Shown here one piece after another: positions 28,010-39,975 of a stretch of DNA of 64,000 nt. The notes under the pieces were generated by a model that saw only the letters and a list, made by a program, of their open reading frames with translations, was not told the origin of the DNA and ran no database searches. Location of the stretch: positions 8,568,742 through 8,632,741 of the forward strand of contig JAMKCF010000003.1 in assembly GCA_023634235.1 (NCBI GenBank), read 5' to 3'. The position numbers were made by a program, and so were the translations under genes. Source of the DNA: Pisaster brevispinus. Lineage: Eukaryota; Echinodermata; Asteroidea; Forcipulatida; Asteriidae. Numbering within the stretch: the first letter of the stretch is position 1; every line of letters starts with the position of its first letter.

Positions 28010-31000
28010 CAACCGGCAGCCGACGGGCGGTGCCGCTGCAATAATTAATACACATGTACATGTAGGTAACACTACACATTCTCCTCACGCTTTGTGTTTA
28101 CGATTGTGTGTCGTTCGTGTACATTATACATTGCAAATGGCCGTGTTTGGACGTGGGTATGTTTGAAATTATCAAAAAAACAACAACCGTTGTATGAACA
28201 TCAACACATATAAGAAGGCAGGGTCTACTAGTCAAACCATCATCACAAAATTTGGCACAAAACCTTTTTTTACGAGCAGCAAAAGAATCAGGTCGCGATG
28301 TGAAATTTGCATACTTCACGGGAAAGTTCCACTGCGAACGTTTCGAAATTGCAGTGGCCCACTTTTCAAATAATGACGTCAAATTTCGCCTAACACTTGC
28401 ATTTGCATTAGTGTGAACCGAAACATAGCTCTTATTCGAACAAAAGGCAGTGAACGAAACTATACAAGTCAGAGCAACACTATCATAATGCATGTATTAT
28501 AGACACTGTGCATGTTTGTGATAGCGCCCTCTTTGTAATGTGTTTTCCCTCCTTCGCATTGGTAACTAGCTATTGACAATATCCCATGTTTATTTATCTA
28601 GGGGTTATGTTATTACGCGTAATTTATGTGTCAATAGTCATGTGTCGTCTATCAAAAGATAATCTTTAAAATTATTGGTAGGCCTAAACCACTGAAATTT
28701 TTACCGATACAGTATTTGACAGGTTACGGTACCACTTTGTTGTCGTGCAAAGGTTTTAGTTGTAATCCTACGCAAACACCTTGGTTTGAGCTTCGGATTT
28801 ACTTTCCGTTAGTAACCTTTGAAACCCTGAGACCCCTGCAGCCTTCATTATATAATCATAGTTGGATCCACCTCGTCAGCTTCATAAGTGTCGAATTGAG
28901 AAACGAGATAAAGTTTAACACTTAATTACGACATTTCTTCAAACAGGTCTGTTCCGCCCCAATTATTGTCCTAACTCCACGTGGTCCAGCCCAACTATAG
29001 TTAGGCCGATATCTGCAGTTGGGTGTAACAAAGCTATTGATAGTGTCGATGGTTTTTATGTACAACTTTCGACAAAGCCTTTTGACCTGTCACTTAACAG
29101 TTTTTTTTTTATGAAGTAAATATATACTATTGAGCATAATAATGCAACAATATAACGTCTAAAGGAAGATAAACTTGAACCTGGCGACATGTTAACAAAC
29201 AACAAATACAAATATTTTATGCAGTCGATGGAAATCTCACTACATAATTGACCGTAATTTTTGACCACTTGGGGTGCTTTCAAATGCTAATGGGTGCACC
29301 ACACTAAATAAACTCCCATAGCAATCAATGCTAAATGCTCAATATTCCAAAATACTCAAAAAATATTTGTAAGTCTCTCAGCCTCTTGAAAACCAATCAA
29401 ATATATTTTCAGACCACTAAACTCTAGATTTCTTGTCAATTTTTGGCCGGTCAGCCGTTTGGAATTTTTGCTAATTATCTAGAAAAAACACCCCCGAAAT
29501 TGTGTTTTTCCCCAAACCGACTAACTGCCAGTTTTCATGCGGCACTCCTCCAATTCCCAAGCCAAATAGGACCAACATTAAAGCCTAAATTTATCAAATC
29601 TACTCAAAAGTTGAAACACAGAACCCCCCAGGTTGTGATAGATTCTTATAATTACACATTCTATTAATTGCACGGCCCCAAAACGTTATAATAATTAAAA
29701 ATCTGTGGGTACACAAATTATGATAATTAGCTTGGCGCATGAATTTTGTCCTATTTAGTGTGGTGCATCCTAATATCCTTGCATGACAATCTAGTTTCGA
29801 CTACCTGTATGTTTTTTTCTGGTATCAACGGCCAAAAAAAGAAAAATGTGTACACACGCCCTCACACGCTCAAAATTACTGCGGATAGATTACTATGCCC
29901 GTAACTAACTTCACTTAATGGCTGAGGAGGCGTTTAACATGGGAAATAAACATTAGTGCAAACCACTGAGGTGAATACAGGCATGACGTTATTATTTCTA
30001 TGAGGGATTTTTAAACTACAGTTTAAAGGAAGATTACATGGGTATTATTTGCTACTTCAAGTTTTCAATCCAACACAGTACAACCAAACTAAGAATTTCC
30101 ATCAAATGTTGTGGTCACGTTTAACAACAAATGAAAGTTTGTTTTTTGGGGTCAGGAACTTTGTGAATGGTCGTACCATTCTTGTTTCGATTATGGAAAC
30201 CAACAAACACCCATTCGTGATTTGGGATGTCTTGATGAGCTTTATTTTCTCAATTTTGAATGTCTTTCAAGGGTGAATATTTTTCTGGAAGATTGGTAAT
30301 GGTTTGAACTTTGAAGTCAAAGAGCTTTCGGATTGAAGCTAATCAAATTGTCCGCGATATTTGTTAAGTCTTGTACTCTAACAACTTAAATTATTTACCT
30401 ATCGAAACCTGTCACCACTTTTGGTACTCGTGTTTATGAGAAAACAATAAAACGGTTACTTATAGTTAGTTTTTGCTGGTAAATGTTTGCCACTTAACTG
30501 GAAGGCCATTCACTTTCATTTGTACTTTAATACGGAGGAATTCTATTCTGATGATAACAGCTTTGGGATTTTAGGCTTCTATTTATTTTTAAAATCAATC
30601 GTCACGTGCAAGATCTTGACTGTTTTATCCCAAGGCGGATGTTTTCAACATGCGTTTCCATAGCAACGGTAAACAGATCGAGTTGGCCCATGGGTTAAAT
30701 GGGTGAGAGGACAGATTCTGTGATGAAACTGATCTTGGAAATGACGTGCCCTAAGATCTTTCGAGGACTCTTTTGGCAGATCAATACCAGACTGTGAGTT
30801 GCTGACCGCATTGTTGTTTTACACAGGGTTGAACTTGTGGAACAATCGCTGAGCTTGCACCCGGTAGTGTAGCATAACTATTTCCAGGTAACACCACTAT
30901 GTTGGGCCAATGTAGCACCGAAAAAAAAAAGTTTTGTTGAGCCAATGTCGATCACTACCGAAAACCAACACAAGCCGATAATTTGGGTTTTACTATTACA

Positions 31001-31225
31001 TGTACAGTGATTCATACAAAATCTCCCATAGTTTGATCCATGTGACTGTTATAAGGTGAATTTCTTTTGCTCTGGGTTGCTCAAGAATGAGGTTTAATTG
31101 TTTATTCTGTTTAAATGGTTGTTAGCTAATAAATGACAATAAAAACCACCCAACCTGCCAACTGTTTGAACTATTCAACATGATGATCTAAACATGAATA
31201 ATTCGCCGATACAAACAAACAAATA
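28010..31225. other. No gene recognised
   Basis: Upstream of exon 1 of the FReD/discoidin gene. Mostly unique-looking AT-rich sequence with short open frames that show no family. I found no firm promoter. Confidence 0.45.
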
Positions 31226-31229
31226 CAGC

Positions 31230-31660
31230 ATTTACGGTGTGATGGTCAAAACTATAGTGTGTACTTTAACCGTACTAAAAAACATGTTTACAACGTGATG
31301 GTAATAAAATACTTTGTTGTGATAAAACTAAAACAGACCTACAACATTTACAATGTGATGGTCATAACATACGCTGTAGTTAAAACGTTGAAAAACGTGG
31401 CTGTCACAACTTGATGCTACATTTTTTGTAAATACCAAAATACAATGTGATGACAACGTGACTGCCACAACGGAAAATCTACGTTTCAATAATACCGCAT
31501 CACAACATGAATATAACTAACTTTTCCACAACGCTATTGCTTCATCTTAAATACTTGCCTATTTTTTTTGTAATACCAAAATACAATGTTTTAAAAACAT
31601 TACGTTTAAAACTTTTTGGTCACTTTCCAATATGCAACCAATGTACAACATTGATTGCAA
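31230..31660. repeat. Degenerate tandem repeat with ACAACGTGATGGT motif
   Basis: Variants of TTTACAACGTGATGGTNATA recur at 31230-31450 with spacing of roughly 50-80 bp and become unrecognisable after about 31520. Confidence 0.55.
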
Positions 31661-31699
31661 CCCATTTTAAGATCTGACGTTCTTGCAACGTTGATCATT

Positions 31700-32035
31700 C
31701 TTCGTCAGCTACCACCACAATGCCGATATTGCTTTCCGACTTAAAAGGATCGCCAACGTACATGTAACACCAATGTGGTAATACCAACATTGGTCCTCAC
31801 CTACCAACACAATGCTGATATTGCTTTCCGGCTAAAAACAAACGTTGGCATAACACTGATTGCCAACGTAAAACCAATGTGAAACCTCCGACCTAGAGCC
31901 AACATTGGCCCGATGTCGCGGAAACAAACATAATGCCAACACCAATCATAGCGATGTATTGCCAACGTGGGGCCAACGCCAAAAGCTAACACGCCAACGT
32001 TGCCGACCAAAAACCAACGTTGGTCCGTACAGTGT
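31700..32035. repeat. CCAACGTTGG-type repeat block
   Basis: A segment starting TACCACCACAATGCCGATAT is followed by a second, TACCAACACAATGCTGATAT, about 90 bp later. Both are dense in GCCAACGT, CCAACATTGG and CCAACGTTGG palindromes. The open frame on the minus strand reflects the repeat. Confidence 0.7.
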
Positions 32036-32039
32036 ATGA

Positions 32040-34560
32040 ATGTTATCTGGGAACTAATTGGTAATTCCAATGATGTAGGAAACATCCAACAATAATGATT
32101 GATGCGTCGTCAAATATTTGTCACTTACCTGTTACTGTACTCTTGCATACAGTGGCTTCGGAGGGGACAGGTGCCGAAGCCCCCCCCCCCACCCCTCACC
32201 ACACTCAAAACACTTGCCCCCTCTTGGAGTCCACATTAGATCGGCGAAAAATAAACAATTGGAATGTTTGGCCCCCAAAGAAAATGTCTGGTTACGCCAC
32301 TGCACGGGTCACAATATTTTCGGATTCCACTTCAGAAACTTGCATAAAACATTAGCCGCTAGATTTTAACACTTGGGCCCAGGATAAAGCAGATCCCATG
32401 GCTCATTGGTAATTCCCCCACATACGATGCTGGAATTCCCCAAATGAAGAGAGAATACAAATCATTTGATCTAACCCTTTTTTGTTTTCCTGAACTGCTC
32501 GGGGAAAAACAGGCCTGTTGGGTTACGCCCTTGTACTGCTCACTTGTCCTCCACCAACAACATTACGTACTTTCGCAATTCGTAGATTGGTTTGCATGGA
32601 CTATAAGAATTTTCAACTTATGTAGAGTCCTGAAGGCATTCGAAAGAGGTGGACTGATCAGTGAAGTTTTTGAGATTCTGGTAAATTTTAATCCCTTGTG
32701 TGGTGCAAACAAACCAGACTCCATTCCTGACAGTAAGGCGGCGTTCGAATCAAGCGACTTCGGGCCGTTGGCTGCAATGACTGCGTTCACTGGAGAATAT
32801 GACTTTTCGACAGTCCGGCTGTAGCCACTGTCAAAGCCATTTATTTGGACATGGCCTAAACTGTTCACCTTCTGTGTATATGGACATGGGGGGAGGGGGT
32901 TGAAATGTTTAGTAAAAGCCTTAGGACAGGAAAGCGGGCTTTTGTTGTGGAGACGAGATACCGATCAGCAATTACCCGCCCCTTTTACAGGAAAACGTCT
33001 AATACATTAATCCTGCCACAATACTTGAACATTTTCAGTGCAATACTTCAGGCCACTTCCGGTAATAATTAATTAATTACACTGCTAATCCTTATTCAAT
33101 TAACATCACATGTATCCCCTTCGCGATTAATCACGTACATCCGACAATGTAATTTCTTTCACAGTGGAGAAAGTAGCCGGTAGTGTGCAGGTTTTCTCCA
33201 AGGGGTATAGGCTACCCGTCCGGTAACACAAACTGTGATGTTAATTATTTTGCCTTGGTCATACCAATGAACGCGTGTAAAGGAAGCTCCTCAGTGACTC
33301 AGTGGATCAAGACTTGTGTCCATGCTTTGATTATTCAGTGGGGTGATATGCCTGAGCCTCTTTAATAAAAAGGAACAATGTTTAGATTTGCTGAAATCAT
33401 GTCTTGGGGCGTCAGATATTGCAAGTTTAATGCATTGAAAGACCTAACACAAGAGGGGGCAGTTTGGTTCAAGCTCAGAGCGGGATAAACCTCTTGAAAT
33501 AATTATGCTATGTGATTAATTGAAACTGCTGACAGTGTCAAATTTGCAGATGATGCCATCACTCAGTTTCAACTTTGTTTTACTTTAACTTTCAAATGTT
33601 ATTTGTCTAATCCTCTAAAGTACCATGACCGTAGTACCCCTATTGCGGTAAATATTGTTCGAACTGCCTTGTAAAGCTATTGGATACCTTACTTATTTTG
33701 GACATTCTGTTTTTAGATCCTTTTTGCAAACACGACTGACAACATTACCCCTATAAATCACGAATCCCCAAGTGCTCTGCATCATATTTCAAAACCAGAG
33801 CATCACCGCCCTTGGCTTGATTGAGCTTCTTGCACTGCTACCCAAGAAGCAAAGTGCAGCTCTACTGCACCCTTGAGAGGGCCGTCCAATGTGGCATGTC
33901 TATAAGCTAGAGGCACGCATGCGATTTCTCAGGATTTTCTCAAAATCCCTATGAGCCATTTCACATTTTCTTGAAGAAGTAAAGCATTCACCAAAGGGAG
34001 AAAGAAATCATCCACATTGTGTCCGAACCTGTAGTTTTGTCTTTCTGGTGATGCACAGAGTCTGTAAACCTCCTGACTAATAACATCTGAGAGGTTCTGG
34101 GTCTGGAACCCAGGTCTGCAAACCAATTTCCAGGAATGTTCACACTCGTAAAATCTCGTCCTTGTAAAATGGCCCAAGCAGTACGCCCACACTGCTCAGG
34201 ACACGACTCTGAGCTCATAGGGCCACGCTACTGCCATTGACATTATTCTGAGCTTAGGGCCTTACGGATTCGTACCAGTTACTTTGAGCCTCTTCTTACC
34301 GCATTAGACATTTCTATCAACAAAAGGGCCCCTCACGCCTTGCCTCGGGTCCAACTGCCCACAGACTTCATTTAGTACGTTAAGAAAACTTAAGCACCTT
34401 CCTTTTCCTGTGGACAGCTCGATGCAGACGCTCTCTATACATCAGTGCTTCCGCCAATCGGAATTAGTCATCGTGCCTGTAAATTTTCCTGAAGCACTCT
34501 CGTTGGTAGGCTATCTGGAGGGAGAGATAGCTGTCAAAATATCATGAATTCAAAACTCGG
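32040..34560. other. No gene recognised; repeat fragments
   Basis: The 126-codon plus frame at 32444-32824 overlaps an open minus frame and shares sequence with the repeat at 3385-3500, so it is probably repeat-derived. The rest has no recognisable content. Confidence 0.45.
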
Positions 34561-34667
34561 CATAGTTTTGCATGCTTTCAGACCATCGCTTCTTTATACA
34601 GAAATCTCACTGTTCAAAAAGAAGTCAATACCCCCCGATTCGCAAGGTTGTGTGTGTTTGTGTCCTG

Positions 34668-35165
34668 ACAACAATGGAACAATGGACCCCACAAGGTAAT
34701 TTCAATAGGAACAATTGGGCCCCACAAGGGAATTCTTTAGAAAAGGGAATGATAGAACAACAATAGCAGTACCCCCACAAACCGGATCCGTACGGCTGTG
34801 TGTGTAAGTGGGCAAGCGCTACATACGCAGTGTGGACTTGAGAACAAAAGAGGTCCACATAATGTAGGGATCTGAAGCACTATGTGGACTTACACACGTC
34901 CACACAACGTTATTTGCAGTGTTGAGGAATAGGATTTTCCTTAAGTGTACAGAACAAAGGAATGTCCACACAACGACTGCAAAACAAGACTGTGTGCCCT
35001 TACACATGCCAACTTACGGGGTACTTTTAACAATGGAACAATGGACCCCACAAGGCAATTTCAATAGGAACAATAGGGCCCCACAAGGGAATTCTTTAGA
35101 AAAGGGAACACTAGAACAACAATAGCAGTACCCCACAAACCGGATCCGTAAGGTTGTGTGTGTGA
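34668..35165. repeat. Direct duplication, ~140-bp unit, 359-bp period
   Basis: 34672-34805 and 35031-35163 are nearly identical (AATGGAACAATGGACCCCAC, GGGCCCCACAAGGGAATTCT, CCACAAACCGGATCCGTA). The intervening and following DNA is rich in TGTGGAC and TCCCCGG motifs. Confidence 0.85.
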
Positions 35166-35340
35166 GTTTGTTTTCACATTCAAACCGGGGACCTATAACA
35201 AAAGAGGACAATAGGGTCCCCGGTTGGGTAAAGGTCCCCAGTTGGAAATTGTGTACAAAACCAATGGGAGCTGTTGCCAAAAAAGTTAGAGTCCAAACAA
35301 AAGAGGGACAATAGGAGGTCCCCGATTGGAGGTGTTTACA

Positions 35341-35379
35341 CACTTGTGTGTGTGTGTGTGTGTGGGGGGGGGGGGGGTG
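35341..35379. repeat. (TG)n(G)n microsatellite
   Basis: Alternating TG followed by about 12 G. Confidence 0.9.
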
Positions 35380-35569
35380 TCAGTATTTATACTAAACACT
35401 ATTTAAACATTTAATTACCAAAGCGGCCGGAATGTGGATGCCTTTTGTAATTACAAAATGAGTATTTAAACACCATAAAATGTTTTTAGCTAAACTTAAA
35501 CAAGATTGTATTTAAATTGATGGTGTATGCCCTATTACAATAACGTATCAATGCGCTTAACATCAGTGC

Positions 35570-35865
35570 CCTGGTCATTGGGCCAATATTTCCTTCATGT
35601 AATCTTGCTCAGCTCCATGGGTAGTATACAGCCCCAAGCTGCCGTGGCGCTCCGAAGGTTTTTCCAAACACATTATCAACCTCTGCCCTTGCAGGTATAC
35701 CAATGTTTACCATCGAGTGAAGAGAAGCACTTATAATAAAACATCTTGCTCAAGGACACAAGTGTCATGTCATGACCGGGATTCGAACCCACAACCCGAT
35801 GACTTTAAAAACCAGAACTTGAATGTAATGCTCTAAACCTCTCGGCCATAACACCCTAACTAATT
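35570..35865 (-). repeat. SINE-like element with tRNA-type promoter sequence
   Basis: On the minus strand it has GTGGGTTCGAATCCCGG, a pol III B-box-like sequence, in the tRNA-like head, followed by ACACTTGTGTCCTTGAGCAA and a body with GCTGGGGCTGTA-like sequence. The region at 49490-49690 shares TTGCTCAAGGGCACAAGTGT next to ATTCGAACC, so it is a second, diverged member. Confidence 0.65.
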
Positions 35866-36724
35866 GGGGTTTTAAATTCTATATATATTTTTTTAAATGT
35901 CTGCTCGATATGTACTTATGGTAATTTTAGACTTATGGTAAATTTAGACCCAAACTGATCCTTCCCTGCAAAAGACTATTATTGCTAATATTTGTTGTAA
36001 TATTAAAATCATAATTAAATTATGGTCACGAATGACGGTTACAAAAATCATGGTTTGTGACAGACGGAACTTTTCCTTTGAACCTTATGCTGCATCTGTT
36101 CAATGTTATCGGAATTTCTTTGAGATTGCGACCTTCACTACTCTGTGTTCTGTCATCAACAGTCAATGACAGCGGCAATGCAATAAGTCGTCAACCTTCG
36201 TTGCATAATATCATTTCAAAAACTTACATAAATTTGTTTTTCTTCTGCGGCCTCTAATGTCGGTTCCTACCGACTTGATTGATGGGGAGCACATTGCATT
36301 TTTGACGGGGCGGTGCTTACCTCATCATCTGTATCCCCAAGAGCATTAAGTTTAATGTTAAAATGCTTTATATAATATCGAAAACGGACTGACAAAACTG
36401 GAACACTTTGCTGAAGTAGTACTGCAAAACAAGATTAAACATGCATAAAAAATAGATCAGCCCAGACAGTAGAAACGTGTTTTCTTTTAATCTGCGTTTT
36501 AATAAAGCGGCAAGGCTCGTCATCTTTGTGTAGGGACGCACTTTCTCACAAGAATCCTTATAGTAATGTGTTGTGCCTGAACAGAGATGGTGAGACCACA
36601 ATGCATTCTAGAGCAGCTGGTATGTATAAGTAATTATACATTATTCCAGAGTTAATAAGACTATATGAATCGGCAAGGTCCTATATGTTCGGCTTAAAGG
36701 GGGACATTAGCTTCCACAGTCAAG

Positions 36725-36930
36725 CTTCTTTATTGTGTATTGTGAATTGATATGATGTGCATCCTTTCTTTAGTACGTTTAAACGCTGCACCATGATTTG
36801 TCGAAAGTCCCTTGAACACCATAACTTCGGGTGACCGTGTTCTGTTGCACGATCGTAGTGCTGTTCCACAAGATCTGTATTGTGGTTCAGGGCGTTTTCA
36901 AGGTCTGTAAGTCCTCCCCTTGTGCATGTA
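36725..36930 (-). other. Weak candidate exon, no recognised domain
   Basis: The minus strand reads without a stop through LTDLENALNHNTDLVEQHYD, RATEHGHPKLWCSRDFRQIM and VQRLNVLKKG, then a stop shortly after NKEA. Composition is protein-like and an AG acceptor (CTTACAG) precedes DLENAL, but I recognise no family and no linked exon. An AATAAA occurs just before the stop. It could be chance or a transposon fragment. Confidence 0.2.
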
Positions 36931-37254
36931 CACACCATCATGTTTAACCGGCAAACATGAACTTTTATGTTTTCAATTGTGAGGACTTTTTTTTTAAAAA
37001 GACCTCCACATTGGTTTTGTAGACAAACTCAAACCGAGACGTCCTCAATCAGTCAAACCAACTGGGTCCCTTTTGTGAAATTCCTCAACGCAGTCTGTTT
37101 ATAGAATGATCTTCCCGTCAAGGGAACCGTTCGGCAAACTCCCACAAGGGGATCTTAATCTCTCTCATACATCTATGATTACGAATTGCACAAACCAAGG
37201 AATTGTGAAATGGTAACTAGACGACAATACTTATAATTCTATAGTCATTGCGAA

Positions 37255-37330
37255 ATCAGCGGTTTGCTTGGTAGGACTCGAACCCACAACCTTGTAATTG
37301 CAAGTCCTGCAGTCTTTCAGTTCTCGCAGA
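37255..37330 (-). repeat. tRNA-like remnant
   Basis: The minus strand contains GGTTGTGGGTTCGAGTCCTA (T-arm/B-box) preceded by a possible anticodon arm ACTTGCAATTACAAG. The D-arm is eroded and the acceptor stem unpaired. It is likely a SINE or tRNA pseudogene. Confidence 0.45.
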
Positions 37331-39894
37331 GAATAAGGCTTTACATCTTTGTAATTTTGTATACTACACAATTTTCTTAGGATTGTTTGTTCCCAGAAAA
37401 GAAAACATGTTCTATTAAATAACATAGCAGTTTATTGACAAGTATAACATGATCTAGTTTTGCAAAATTTAATGTGAAAAGTTGCCGGAGGACAACTGAA
37501 AATTTCCAGTTGCCTAAGCACAGTTAAACCTTCACAAGTTAGTTCTATAATACATTCCTTGACTCCTGCCGTGAAAATTTGTCCCATTGGCGTTTACCGT
37601 CCTTGCCTTAACCGAAGGTTGCTTTTCTTTAGATCATTTTATTCCCATGATAGTGAAGACAGGTAATTGTGCGTGAAGGATTGTTATACTGCATTTCGAG
37701 GATCACTGTTTACTGGAAAAGAACAATCGGCGTTTACGGCAACGGTTTTAATAGTGAGCAAAAACTGTTTTATTTCATTTCAAAATCCTCAAAATGTATA
37801 AATGGCACAACAGCTGAGATTATTGTGATGATGACGTCAGGTTAGTTTTGTATGCGTAAGAGAAACTTCCCAGAATCATCAGAAGGTTGGAATGTCTGAG
37901 ATTATGATATTTTTGTTGGACTTGACATTACAGTCATGGTAAAGCATCACCATAAATCGGACACTGGGAAGGTCGTGAGGGATTGTGGCATTTTACGCTG
38001 TACCAGCTCCGCTGGCCTTTGATTGAATTGAACAATATAACTCTCAATTGATACATGGTTTCGCTCTTTATTAGTCCATACATAGCGAGTGTTCTTAATG
38101 GGGACAATCGAACATGCTACCAACTTAATGCTTGCACAAACCGTAGCTCTACAGTACGCGTAAATACCCTTTAAATTAAGCCAAAATATTGTTGTTTATG
38201 ACTTGAATGACCTTTTATGAAGGTCACTTTTTTGTGAAGGTCGGCTTGTCTGGGGTAACGACCGGAGCCACCACACGAATTACTTTGGAACAGATGGTTG
38301 AAGTATTACCATATCTCAAAGTTCAATACAATCAATATCATGAACAATGTGTGGAACGTCTCTGCAAGAGAAAAAAACAGGTTTGAAAATCCAATCATTA
38401 AAAGGTTATGCTTATACCACGGTAACAGTTCTCCTGAGTTCCGTCAGAACTAGTAATACACTTTTGCCATCCGACCACCATCTTTGTCAAGTCCCCTGTG
38501 TGCAACTTTAATCACGCATACTCAATCAAATAGGTACCAAAGAGGACCAGACTGTTTGCCCTTCCAACCTCGGTTTCGTTACACTGATTTAAATGGGAAC
38601 AATACAAGATGGATGCCACATGGTAAAGGCCCAAAGCAGTTTACTCATGAAATCAAAGTTGCCTAATTTCGATTGTCGCAACTGAATTATTGCCGAAATA
38701 TACGAACTTGAAAACAAATCCGCTACAACATTTAAAAACCATCCTCCTTGCTCTATTATAACTATCCTTATCACCCACTTTGAAAAAAAGAATTTCAAGT
38801 GGGTTGTATGGTGTATTTATATACCTGTAATATACATTGAATGGGATGTAATATATACATTTCCAAAACTATTAAGTTTACTATATCTTTTCTATAAAGC
38901 AAATATTTATTATGCTCTACGGGTCCAACTTTGTATAAATGAGAGAACAATAATTAAAAAAAATTGTTTTGAAAGTGCTTACAAACAACCTCATGTGTTA
39001 AGCTGTAACGATATGTACAACGCAGGCCTGTAATCTATAACGATTGAAACCATACAACTCCTGATTTTAACAGCTCAAGGGCGCTGCTGTGAATATTACA
39101 ATCTGTTGCCAACTTAGGTAGACCTTGCTTAGTTCATTAACGTAGTCACTACACGTGTTAACATCGCTCAAGGTACAAAGGCCCAACATACTTGCACATC
39201 TCAGTGCCACAATCCAAAATACCACATTCCTCCTGCATTATTTACAAACATGCATTTCAAACGAACACGCTTTCAATTAATCTCAGTTGTCAAGTTTATG
39301 TCAGAGGTCAACGCCAGCCGTGCCAATCAGGAAAATCAGGAACCGGTATATGCTGTTTTGCTTGGTTCCCAACTGAAATTAGATTATGAGTGGAAAATTC
39401 TTCGAATGCGTGCTCAGACGCGGAATGCTTTAACCAGGCAAAGCCGATTGACAACTTGACCCTTCTGGGATGAAATAAAAGTCTATTCATCCTGTCAGCA
39501 AAGTCGTTGCAAAAATCCAGATGTTGGAAGGATTTTCCCATAAAACGCGTTTTCAGAACAATAACAATACTTGACTCCGGCCAGCTGGCAGTTAAACCAT
39601 ACGGGGCCTATTCAAAGTTTATCATCTTCAGTTGAAAATTGTGGAAACTCCGAGGAATGCTTCCTTGTTTTTTTTAAAGAAAAATATAACCCATTGTTTC
39701 ATTCATTTCATTTATTAGTTCTGGTTACGAAGCCAAGGACCCTCAGAAAAGCAAACTTCACTATACTAGCCAAGAACCCCATGGAGAGAAGACGATGAAC
39801 AACTTTTCAGTTTTTGTATGTGGCAGGAAAAACCCCATATAATCATTCCAGGGCAAACCAACACAATTAGGTAGGGACTGAAAACCCAATCCAC

Positions 39895-39975
39895 ATAGTG
39901 CCCCCGATGGGATTTGAACCGGGGTCCCAGAGGTGGAAGGCAAGGCAAGATACCACTTTGCAAACCCGACCACCC
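39895..39975 (-). repeat. tRNA-derived SINE head
   Basis: The minus strand has GGTCGGGTTTGCAAAGTGGT (A-box-like) and CCCCGGTTCAAATCCCATCG (B-box) at tRNA-like spacing of about 45 bp. The acceptor stem does not pair well, so I do not call a functional tRNA. Confidence 0.55.

Noticed and set aside
32444..32868. Overlapping open frames on both strands (126 and 101 codons)
   Set aside because: Part of the sequence recurs at 3385-3500 as a dispersed repeat. No protein family recognised.
37255..37330. Possible functional tRNA gene
   Set aside because: Good T-arm but an eroded D-arm and no acceptor-stem pairing, so it is listed only as a tRNA-like remnant.
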